Positions 55,301 to 64,000 of a DNA stretch of 64,000 bases are shown one piece after another. The stretch spans positions 99,445,700 through 99,509,699 of the forward strand of contig OX638130.1 in assembly GCA_951804985.1 (NCBI GenBank). Direction: 5' to 3'. The translations under genes and the position numbers were made by a program. The notes below the pieces were generated by a model. That model did not search any database, was not told the DNA's origin, and was given only the letters and a program-made list of their open reading frames with translations. How positions within the stretch are numbered: position 1 is the first letter of the stretch; each line of letters begins with the position of its first letter. The stretch comes from Dryomyza anilis. Taxonomy: Eukaryota > Arthropoda > Insecta > Diptera > Dryomyzidae.

Positions 55301-58300
55301 ATTGTTGATTTTGAACATATAAACATTTATGAGAACAAAAAAATTGATACGTTTGAAGATATTTTTTTTTTTTTAAATGGTGCATTTAAGTTTAATTTTT
55401 TTAATAATATTTATTTTAATTGAATTTATTTTTATTACATGCAATAATGAGAGCGAAATGGGGGCGAATAATGGTATAACAAGCGATCTTATAATTATAA
55501 TAGAAAATTTGCTTAATGGCTTGTAAACAAAATAATAATTTAATATAATAAAATTAAGTATTTAAAATTGGCTTAAAGTAGAAATATTAAAAAAAAGAGA
55601 GCCCTGTTAATGGAATATTACTTGAATTACCATGAACATTTTATTTGTATAGTGTTTGAAAGCAATTAGCGTATTCACAGTTACATGATATTTGGTACGG
55701 CATTGTTTGTATACGACAATACGATAATAAATTTGTGAGTACCACTTTTATGTTTGTTGTCATATGAAATGTTGTCTGCATATTTAGCTATCAAATAAAT
55801 GCAATTAATTCTTGTAATGTTACGAATTTTTTAAAATTGACATAATGAGTATTTCATATACACTTTGTTATCTTCAATTTCACAACAAAACTCTAAAAAC
55901 CAGGCCCAAAAACTAATAGCATACAAAATGGTTTAGAGTTAACATTTTGTCTTATAGTGTCATACGAGTTCTGCGCAAAGTTCTGGTCTAATGTACGACG
56001 ATCAGTGAAAACACTAATTATAATCGATAAATTATTCGAGAAAGAATTATTTGAAAGCATTTATTATTTTTTGTATTATTTGAGCAGTAAAAAGGTACCG
56101 TTTTTGTTTGCCAATAAAAAGTTAACAAAACGACCGTTTAAATAATAATTTAAATGTTTACGATTTATTTATTATTCTGCATGGAAAAATGTAGACAGCG
56201 ATTGCGAAAATGTCGCGTTGGCTTTTTAATTTATGATATTTATAAAGTTGCTTAATTTACCTAAGGGCAAGTTCAACTTTGAACCCAAATGAATTGCACT
56301 TAATAGTTTATAATTAAACAACCTCCTTATTTAGCACAACCGTAATATTTTTAAATGTTTTAAACACCAAGTTTCAAAACTTTTGCATAACATAAATAAT
56401 TTATTACACCCAGAAAAAAAAAATCCGTCAAATCCCATTAATATTGGTCAATAGGACAATTATTGATTTAATAGTATACAAAAAAAAAATCTTTTCATAT
56501 AAAATCAATGGCAATGTCATGGTATTTTCTAGTATTTAATGGTATTTTCCGATTAAAATAATAATTTATCCTATTGACTATTTTTAATAGTAAAAAACTA
56601 TTATTTATATAGTATTTTATTCTGGGTGTATGTGTCGCAAAACATTAATTCTTAATCAAATTTTTTACTACTCAATAGAATTTTTCCAACGTTCATCCGT
56701 ACATCAATTGTATATGTAATTCGTGGATGATCATTATGACTTCATACTGATATTGACTGCATATTTCTGTAGCAATTTTCTTAAAAAAACACTACGTAAT
56801 AGCACCCGTAAGGAATGTTAGGTCACACGGAGAATTTCAAAGTGGGCACAGTTTGAAGAAAGTTGACAGATTTATAAAAGTTATAGTTGATTTATGTCGA
56901 CTATAAACACCCCACGCAAATAAAAATTTCACTAAAAACCAGTATTCATCATATTGATGAATTCATTCATTGAACTAAAATTGTGTTTTTGATTTTTAAT
57001 ATTTTTTATATCATCAAATTTCAAACAAAAAATTGGTCTCTATTTACGTATTTATAATTCTTATAAGATTTATGATTAATATGGTTTGATGAACACAATT
57101 CATCAATATGATATGCACTTTTACATTTGTATGCTGAAGTGGAGTCTTCGAATAATAAGAAATTAAATATTATACATCCTTTAAGAATTATAAATACATA
57201 AAATGGAGACAAATTTTTAATTAAAAATGAAAACCATTTAAAAAAACGATTTTATTTAATGAATGAATTCATTCATGTGATGTATCCTGGTTGTTGGTAA
57301 AATTTTTTTGTGTGCCTACTCATATGTGATAATGTATGAATAAATGAAAATAAAGCGCCACTACCATTTAAAGTGGTCCAGAGGTCACCACGATTAACAA
57401 ATCTTGAAAAGAAATACAAAGCTGTCCTAGTGAGAATATTTCCTTAACTTTCAGTAGTCATGTCTACGCAGAGAAAATTGTACATCATTTTTCTTCGTAT
57501 TGAAGAAACATTCATAATATTAATGACTAACGACATCAATGTTATGAATGCGATTATAAATATGATGAACGTAACTGTTAAAAAAGGTACTTCAATATGA
57601 TGAACTGTATGTGAAGAATACGTATCATCATATTAATGAACAAATCATAAAATACAACATATATGTACTATGTACAGCATACAGTATTTTTTTAACATGA
57701 TGTACATTGTACATCATATTAAAAAATGCTGTTCATCAAACCAAATTTGAATCAAATTAATTAATAAAATGTTTTATTTATAAAAAATAAATTTCAAACA
57801 AAAAATTTGTTTTTTTAAAGAATTAAAAAAAAAAATTCTAACTAATTTTTTTTTCGAATAATATTTTTTTTCGGATACATTTTTTTTTAATATTTCTTTT
57901 CTAATTTTTTTTTTTTTTTAATAACATTTTTTTCAACTAAATTTTTTTAAGGACATTTTGAAAATTTAAAAAAATGTCCATGAGTTAATATATTTTGTAA
58001 AAAAATATATTAGTTATATAATATTCATTATATTGAATATTATATTCATAAATTTTATGAAAAATTTACAACAAATTTTTAAATTATTCATAGATATTAC
58101 GATGACGATTCAAATTCATTGTATTGAATATTTCGTTCTTCACTATGATGTTTAGTACTTATTCATACAGTTTATATATGTATATAATGAATACATTCAT
58201 CAATATATTCTTTAATGAACGGTGGTATCAAAATGATGAATCTGGTAGTTGGCGAAAAAATTCATAATATTTATGAATAAATTCATCATATTGATTATAT

Positions 58301-60143
58301 TTTTTCTCTTTATGTATAGGTACACAGAAAAAAGTTTATAATATTTATGAATTTGTTCATCAATGTTATGAATTTGTAATTACAACTCAACCAATACTCA
58401 AGGGATGTACCCTATAATGAATCGTTTATAAAACCATAATGGTAATTTTTATAATATTGATGCACGCATTCATAAAATTCATATGAAGAAAAGTTAGTAA
58501 ATGAAGAACTTTTGTAATATATATAATGAACAGTATTAATGGCGTTCATTCCATTTATGATCTACAACTTTTCTATATAGATGCAGCACAACTCGGTTCG
58601 CCAGAAAAACATATTTTTACATGTTTTACCATGAAATAAAGGGATTTATTTAAAAAATGGGATTTATTTATAAAAAAAGTGCTTTTTCATGAGCTTTTCA
58701 TGGGCGGTGTCACTCTTGGAGTTTTTCCATTGACTTCCCAGAGGTAGCGTCGTATAGAAAAATGTTTTATATGAAAAGTTGTTGTTAGCTGCAACACAGA
58801 TTTCAACATGAAACTTTTCGGCTCGCGGTCCGCACTAACCTATGAGATACCACTCACTCTTAGTTTAGGTTATAAAATAAACGGAGTATGCAGTCAAAAT
58901 CCGTACTCGAAAATTTTATAAAATTGATTATATTGTATATTCATTACTTTTTTTCTAGAGTCGTGTTCTTATAAATTAGTTTTTAAATTTTTAAGAAATA
59001 TATAAATTGTAAAAAAATAATAATTTATAAATTTATTTACAAACAAATTAAAAATAATATATACAGTGTATTGGATTTGGCATAAAGTTATGTAGTAGTT
59101 TTTATAAAAAAAAGATATACAACATTTCGTTACTACTAACATGTTGTACGACGACAAATATATACAACAAAGGACATAGAAATACACAGACATACATAAT
59201 AAGAATGAAATAATTTAAAAAAAAAAATATATATATTTTTGACACAAAAAAAAATAATTTAAAATTGAGTTTAATTGCAATATTGCGTGTCATGTATGTA
59301 TCTGTTAGATTCGTGACACTGTACGACTGTCTGGACAATTGTTTTTGTTGTGTTCGTTTTTGAGTGAATTTATCAACGCAAACAAATCATGAGCTGAGGA
59401 TGTGATGAGCGAGTTATTGCTTATTTTAGTTTAGATATTAATTAAATGTTTCTTAAGTGACTTAAGTGAATTTGTTATATATTTTCTATGATAACTGATT
59501 TAGTGTTTTGTCGTGAATAACAATGCGAATGAGACGACGACGACGACGACGAGAATGAAATATGCACTTAACTGAATGAAAAGAGATCAGTATGAGCGGC
59601 GAGATTAGATAAGAACGATGACTAAACCAAAAGTAATGCACGAACATACGTATGAACTAACGAATGAATAATTAATGAATAAACGAACGCATGAGTGAAT
59701 AAATAAATGAATCGAACGAACGAACGAACGAATGAACGTATAAACCAACGAATTAAGAACGAATGTCGTATGAACGATTCAGCAAACGAATGTATACTAG
59801 AATAAATATTTAAACGACGAATGAATGTAAAAAAAAAAACAAAAACAACGTACGTATGAGCGAACAAATGAACAAACGAGTATACACGAATGAACGAACG
59901 AATGATCAATTTTTTTTTTTCAGTTAGAAACAAAAGAGGTACCCATATCAATCCCATAACCAAGTCTATCTCTCTCACGCATCTCCTGAAGTCGAGCGGG
60001 ACTTGGCGATCGTGATCTTTGACATAGACTTGTTGTCCCATATGTGGGATAAGGCAGTTGATTACGCCTACTGCGCGATAAATGGCCACCGTAACGAGAA
60101 GGCGAAGGCGAACGGGCCGGACTTGTCGATGCTGACCATGAAC
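52150..60143 (-). CDS. cac: cacophony, Cav2-type calcium channel alpha-1 subunit, C-terminal exons (partial)
   Basis: Four terminal coding exons (59943-60143, 55047-55198, 53079-53302, 52150-52300), 728 bases with consistent phases. The rest of the gene lies beyond the window's right edge. Together they encode the cytoplasmic C-terminal tail: an Arg/Ser-rich part (SPARSPSPSRYGGHLSRSRR, NQLPYPTYGTTSL), the proline motif RRLPPTPSKP (like the RQLPxTP site that binds RIM-binding protein SH3 domains), a highly charged Arg/Glu/Asp repeat, LEYIAPLSFEQAVAMGRTGR, and the end SDSDEEDWC. The DxWC terminus is a PDZ ligand in Cav2 channels. cac is the presynaptic calcium channel of flies; this tail recruits active-zone scaffolds. 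Identity rests on close agreement with Drosophila cac as I remember it. Confidence 0.94.
52579..52805. mobile_element. TA-flanked MITE family M, copy 3
   Basis: 227 bp in a cac intron, starting CACTCAGAAAAAAACATACT and ending TTTTTTCTGAGTG, flanked by TA at 52577-52578 and 52806-52807. It is more diverged from copy 2 than copy 1 is, but the ends remain complementary. Confidence 0.82.
53079..53302 (-). CDS. cac: cac penultimate exon, charged repeat
   Basis: Acceptor AG at 53303-53304, donor GTATGC from 53078, 224 bases, phase 0 in and phase 2 out. Encodes THHSTPHSVHSL, LLRDPREMYYSSRERERDRE and then RYEYRDRERELYERERDRER. The Arg/Glu/Asp repetition is conserved in Drosophila. It is also locally GC-rich (CGATCGCGA-type repeats), which keeps the opposite strand open. 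Confidence 0.93.
53345..55010. repeat. Degenerate 19-bp repeat array 3 in a cac intron
   Basis: Imperfect units of TTCACTCAAAATTAAAATT, with period mostly 17-20, fill almost the whole intron between the two cac exons. The unit differs from that of arrays 1 and 2 mainly by CTCAAAATTA for CTAAAAATTC. It is far more diverged than the other two, so it is older or less often homogenised. Confidence 0.85.
55047..55198 (-). CDS. cac: cac exon with RIM-BP-type proline motif
   Basis: Acceptor AG at 55199-55200, donor GTAAGT from 55046. Encodes GGTHVQHSYPVLASRRGGAG, RRLPPTPSKPSTLQLKP and NINFPKLNASPTH. RRLPPTP fits the SH3-binding consensus used by Cav channels to bind RIM-binding protein; this function is inferred from the family. 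Confidence 0.93.
56407..56628. mobile_element. TA-flanked MITE family M, copy 4 (inverted)
   Basis: 222 bp with TA at 56405-56406 and 56629-56630. Starts CACCCAGAAAAAAAAAATCC and ends ATAGTATTTTATTCTGGGTG, the reverse of copies 1 and 2. Confidence 0.87.
56808..56925 (-). mobile_element. DINE-like fragment, copy E
   Basis: GGAATGTTAGGTCACACGGA and TATGTCGACTATAAACACCC correspond to the outer end of DINE-like copy A (GGTTAGATCACATGG and AGCCGACTATAAATACCC). Only this end is present. Confidence 0.45.
56938..57293. mobile_element. Foldback element in a cac intron
   Basis: Outer ends ACCAGTATTCATCATATTGA and the inverted ...TGATGTATCCTGGTT are imperfect inverted repeats. An inner pair also folds back: TCTATTTACGTATTTATAAT near 57045 against ATTATAAATACATAAAATGG near 57190. 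It shares the ATTGATGAATTCATTC phrase with family X. Confidence 0.55.
57467..58312. mobile_element. Family X non-autonomous element, copy 2
   Basis: The left part (ATGATGAACTGTATGTGAAG, TGCTGTTCATCAAACCAAAT) matches copies 1 and 3, followed by the T-rich core with TTTTTTCGAATAA and TTTTTTCGGATAC. It ends ATATTGATTATATTTTTTCT. A further partial piece in opposite polarity (ACACAGAAAAAAGTTTATAA) begins at about 58321. Confidence 0.55.
58730..58842 (-). mobile_element. SINE family A fragment, inverted
   Basis: The reverse complement reads GGTTAGTGCGGACCGCGAGC, then GCTAACAACAACTTTTCAT and CTATACGACGCTACCTC. This follows the head-to-body join of the SINE at 7212 (GGTTAGTGCGTTGGACTGCG, GCTAACAACATCTTTTCAT), with a 20-30 base insertion in the head. 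The B box is disrupted. Confidence 0.65.
59535..59920. repeat. GAAY tetranucleotide and GAC trinucleotide repeats
   Basis: A (GAC)6-like run at about 59533-59552, then about 280 bases of degenerate GAAC/GAAT tetranucleotides (GAACGAACGAACGAACGAAT near 59715), ending about 25 bases from the donor of the cac exon at 59943. The minus-strand frame through it (RSFVRSFVRF) is a repeat artefact. Confidence 0.8.
59943..60143 (-). CDS. cac: cac exon, Arg/Ser-rich tail
   Basis: Acceptor AG at 60144-60145, donor GTACCT from 59942, 201 bases. Enters needing one base from the previous exon and leaves in phase 1. Encodes SWSASTSPARSPSPSRYGGH, LSRSRRNQLPYPTYGTTSL and RSRSPSPARLQEMRERDRLG through YGIDM. It matches the same stretch of Drosophila cac as I recall it. 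Confidence 0.92.
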
Positions 60144-60949
60144 CTATACATGGGATATATAGGGAATAAGTATTCATATCGATATACAGACATATACATA
60201 TATATCTATACACATTCATCTAGATATATATAAATATATATATATATGTAAACAAAACATTGAACAAATAAAAATTTAAAGAAAACTTAACAATTGTTAA
60301 AAACGTTTTTTTTTTTTTTTAATTATTTGGTTTGAATATAAATCATTAAGAAAAGCAGATTAGCAGGTTTGATAGTTCAACAGGAGAGAGTCTTTTTGTA
60401 GTTAAATATACTATATAATTTAGTAATGGAAAATTTTTAGTCTAAAATATGCTTGAAATTAAATATATAAAATAGTACTACTTTTGTAGAGCACAAGTAT
60501 TTATATTAAATGTTCATCACAAAATAAGTAAAAAAATAAAATTGCAGCTATAAACTAGAAATAATAAACTTATTATTGGCAAAACTATATATATATTTAG
60601 ATATTGAAACAAGTGACTAACTTTTTAATTGTCTGCTGTTATAGTTGTTAAGTAAAATGTTAATAATCAAATTTTGATTGTCTACACGCAGAGTTAAAAA
60701 TGTTTGTGGCAAAAATACGTATGATTTGGAAGCAGACTGCCACAATCATTATCTATATTTCATTATAATTTTTACATCAATACAATAACATTTTGTTTTT
60801 TGGTTCAAAGTTCTGTTAAACGTTAAGTCATAGATATAATTTTTATTATAATAATGCTTTCCATTAATACAAGGACATTTAAAATAAAACAATCTCAAAT
60901 CTCTTCTACATACTAAATATGTTTATCATTTTAAATCTAGAACTTGTTA

Positions 60950-62000
60950 GATTCGAGATATACGAGTAATTGAATACACCATGTTTGCATTATTGTTTCA
61001 AACTCAATTACACATTTGTCACAAACATATAAATGGTTAACTCTTTCACGTTATTCTTAAAGTAATGTATTTCATAACAATTCCATATGGAGAGATATTT
61101 GATATAAAAATGATTGAGTTCATTTCGAAAGTTCATTTAAAGAGGTTAGTGCTTTATATTATACGTTTTTCGTAAACATGAATATATTTAGCACTTTCAA
61201 TTGATTCTAAAAACATTGTTTTTCTGAGTCTCACTGTATGATTTTAAATGTCATATTTGTCAGCCACAGTCATTAACTTTTTGCTAATTCATTGCACTTA
61301 ATGATTAGAATATTGTAATGTAGATGCATTTAACAGATGATTGCCACAACAATGCTGTTATTTATAATAACAACATGTTTCTACAAGCATAAAATAATAT
61401 GTGCTATTGGCATTTTGTATTAATCATTTTAAGTATAGAACAAGTTAGATTCTAGATATCGTTAACACTGTCACGTTATACCTAAAAATAATGTATTATA
61501 CATCAAATTCCGAAGGAGAGATAATTTTTGAATTTTTATGTCATTAATGCTTCATATTATACGTGATATCGTTTAAGTTTGTCACAAACATAAATATATT
61601 TAGCAATATGTTGTCTATAAGCATGCAATAATATGTGCTATTTTCAATTTGTTTTAATCATATCAAATCCAGTACGAGTAATATTCGAGACATAATTGAA
61701 TACATCATTATTGTTTCAATTATATTACTTTTTTATTACAAACATATATATGATTAACTCTTTCACGTTATACTAAAAATATTGTATTTTATATTAAAGT
61801 CAGAATAAGAGTTATTTGATAAAAAAAAGTATAAAGTTATTGCTTCATATTATACGCATAATTATTTCAATAATATTACACGTTTGTCACGAACATAAAA
61901 ATGTTTAACTCATACAAGTTATACTAAAAATCATGTAGTTCATGTATATGTTATATCAGATCCAGAAAGAGAAATATATGATAACAAAAAAAATGATTAA
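60950..62000. repeat. Degenerate tandem repeat in a cac intron
   Basis: GTTAACTCTTTCACGTTAT or variants occur at about 61035, 61460, 61752 and 61897. Each is preceded by TTGTCACAAACATA and followed by TACTAAAAATATTGTA and a GAGAGATAT-like phrase. Spacing is near 143, 290 and 430 bases, i.e. roughly multiples of 143. Confidence 0.6.
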
Positions 62001-62632
62001 GTTCATTATGATGACTTGACGTTTTTGCTTCTTTTTATACGTTTGCCACAACCATAATTATATTGTGCTCTTAAAAATTAATTTAAAAACATTGTTTTTC
62101 TGCATGTAATAATAATAATTCGTTAAAAAGTTTCATTAATTAAATAATGGGTGTTTAATGAAATACATTAAGTAATTTTTCAATATTTAACAATATATAA
62201 TGACTTATATCATTACAATAACTAAACCGATATATTTTAGTTTTTTTTTTTTTGTTTGATTATATTAGACAGCAGGCAATTAAATTATATATATATGATA
62301 TTATTAAGTATATTCAGACGAGGTACATTTTTGTTGAAATAAATATAAAATATGCCTACATATTCTAAAACACAGTTCAAAGAAAACTTAATTAATTCAT
62401 AAATATGACACCAAGGGTTGTTCATAAAATTAATGAAAAATAAATATATAAATATATTAATGATCAAATTCAGATTTAAAAGAAATATATTTATATTTAT
62501 TTAATATGAATCATCAATTTATTATATATTTTTCTTTTTTACCTAAATATTTTTATTTTATTTTTTAAAAATTGAAATATATATTTTACTGAATTCGTTG
62601 AGTATTTTGGCAAATTCAATTTTATTTTCATA

Positions 62633-63286
62633 CACCGATAAAATAAAAGTAAAAAAGTGGAAAAAATCTACATAAAATACGATATATATGTACATCATAT
62701 TGATGAATGCTGTTCATCAAACCAAATTGCAATCAAAATATTTATTTTTCGTTAAATTTTTGCCATACTTCTCAGTTCTTGTATGTTTTTCTTATATGTA
62801 AATGCTTGCTGGACACGCTCGGCCCATTTTTATTTTTTTTTTTTCGAGAATTATTTTTTTTCTTAAATTTTTTTTTTAACTTTTCTTTTGATATTTTTTT
62901 TTTCAAAAAAAAAAATTTTTTTTTTCGGATAATTTATTTTTGAATCAAAATTTTTTCGAACATTTTCTTAAGAACATTCGAATTTTATTTTCTAAAAACA
63001 TTTTTTTTTAATTAGTATAAAAAATTTACATCAATTAATTTATTAAAAAAAAAAATGTTAGTTCAATCATATTCAATATTATATTTATAATTATTATGAA
63101 TAATTTACAAAAAAAAATTAAATTATTCATAGATGAATAAGTTCATATATATAATGAATGCATTCATCAATATGTTATTTAATGAACGGTAGTATAAATA
63201 TGATGAATCTGGTAGTTGGTAGAAAAATTCATAATATTTATGAATAAATTCATCATATTAATGAATTTATTTATTTTTTCTGTGAG
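62633..63286. mobile_element. Family X non-autonomous element, copy 3
   Basis: Carries the family's left-half phrases (CATCATATTGATGAATGCTG, CATACTTCTCAGTTCTTGTA), the TTTTTTCGGATAA core, and a right end with AATTCATAATATTTATGAAT then ATTTATTTTTTCTGTGA. GCCATACTTCTCAGTTCT here matches GCCGTACTTCTCAGTTCT of copy 1. Confidence 0.55.
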
Positions 63287-64000
63287 TAATCGCTATCAAT
63301 CTTGGCACGACAAGCAAAATATGAAATCAAATCAATGATGCACAATCGAAAATGTGTAATTAAAATCAAAGTTTCTTTTAAAATTCAAAAAAACTAAGTA
63401 TTCAGTAATGTTATATATCTCCATATCCACAAATTTTTATCAAAATTGAAAATTATCGTGCCAAGATACATATTTCTGACGTGAAATGATCCAACTATAT
63501 TAATTTTATGGACAATTATCTTGCTTTTTCATACAGTATTTTTATCGATGTATTTATAATATGTATAAAAATATATAAAAAAAAAAATTCTATTGAACTG
63601 TGTTGTATTTTTAATTCAGTATATATATATATATATTGTATATGTATTAATATTTTTACTACTTTCTGCACATTTTATTTAAATAATTTATTGTAAAGGC
63701 TAAGGGTTTGATGTGGGCACTAAATGGTTGAACTTGAATGTAGATAAAATTTCAAAATAACTTAGAAAAATATTGTAGATGTGTATGTGTATTTGGGTAT
63801 ATCTATGTATGTATATGAATGTATGTCTATGATGAAAAATTATTTTTTTTTTTTCGAATATCGAATATAGCCAAAAAATGCTAAAGTAATGTTTATTACT
63901 AATAATTATTAGAAAATTAAATACGAAAAATATATCAGTGGTTATATTACACTGATACAAAAGTCTATTATATTGTAGAATTAAATTTCTCAATTTTAAG

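Larger units (their letters stand above)
55205..59620 (-). other. cac intron (4.7 kb)
   Basis: Between the cac exons at 55198 and 59943. It contains MITE copy 4 (56407), a DINE fragment (56808-56925), a foldback element (56938), family X copy 2 (57467), a SINE fragment (58730) and T-rich DNA. No additional coding exon was recognised. Confidence 0.6.
60146..64000 (-). other. cac intron, incomplete at the window edge
   Basis: No further coding exon was recognised up to the end of the window. It holds an old tandem repeat (about 60950-62000), family X copy 3 (62633-63286), TA microsatellites (60180-60250, 63620-63650) and T-rich runs. Confidence 0.6.

Noticed and set aside
59622..60089. 155-codon minus-strand frame with FVRSFVRF repeats
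   Set aside because: It is the translated GAAY tetranucleotide repeat joined by chance to the wrong frame of the cac exon.
62707..62943. Phenylalanine-rich plus-strand frame
   Set aside because: It arises from poly(T) runs in the core of the family X element.

Overview
The window looks like nuclear DNA of a higher fly (Diptera, most likely Schizophora). It is extremely AT-rich. The three recognisable protein genes are all on the minus strand and have fly-like exon-intron structure. The repeats (Tc1/mariner copies, TA-flanked MITEs, tRNA-derived SINEs, and elements resembling DINE-1/Helentrons with (GACA)n tracts) are those expected in a fly genome. No bacterial, viral or organellar genes were recognised.

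Layout. (1) 1000-19260: an LRRC20-like leucine-rich-repeat gene with three shared 3' exons and two alternative first coding exons about 17 kb apart. The long intron holds a 19-bp satellite array (about 3.36-5.75 kb), several MITEs, a tRNA-derived SINE with target duplication (7.2-7.5 kb), a dead Tc1/mariner DD37E element (11.5-12.8 kb), a DINE-like element (15.1-15.8 kb) and a foldback cluster carrying a second SINE (16.3-17.4 kb). (2) 19.3-24.6 kb: intergenic, with a near-perfect 26-bp-stem hairpin and one MITE. (3) 24619-38098: the complete coding region of Pdzd8, an SMP/PDZ/C1 lipid-transfer tether, in eight exons encoding 1048 residues. Its 6.7-kb last intron contains a second dead DD37E element, DINE-like copies and a cluster of CGATA motifs. 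Its third intron contains a decayed non-LTR reverse transcriptase and a minisatellite. (4) About 38.97-41.4 kb: a second 19-bp satellite array, which switches orientation and forms a large inverted repeat. (5) 41.4-51.6 kb: no recognised gene; a SINE copy and several old tandem-repeat families. (6) 52150-60143 and leftwards from the window end: the four 3'-terminal coding exons of cacophony (Cav2-type calcium channel alpha-1), ending in the EEDWC carboxyl terminus. A further open frame directly 3' of the stop may be an alternative C-terminal exon. A third, more degenerate array of the 19-bp repeat family lies in a cac intron.

The genes have unrelated roles as far as the sequence shows: an LRR adaptor-like protein, an ER contact-site lipid-transfer protein and a presynaptic calcium channel. 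They are separate transcription units. The points most worth checking are the duplicated alternative first exons of the LRR gene, the extra cac open frame, the 19-bp satellite shared by three loci, and the frame lesion shared by two transposon copies. All exon boundaries were derived by hand from splice consensus, reading-frame phase and remembered family sequences; no search or transcript data were used.
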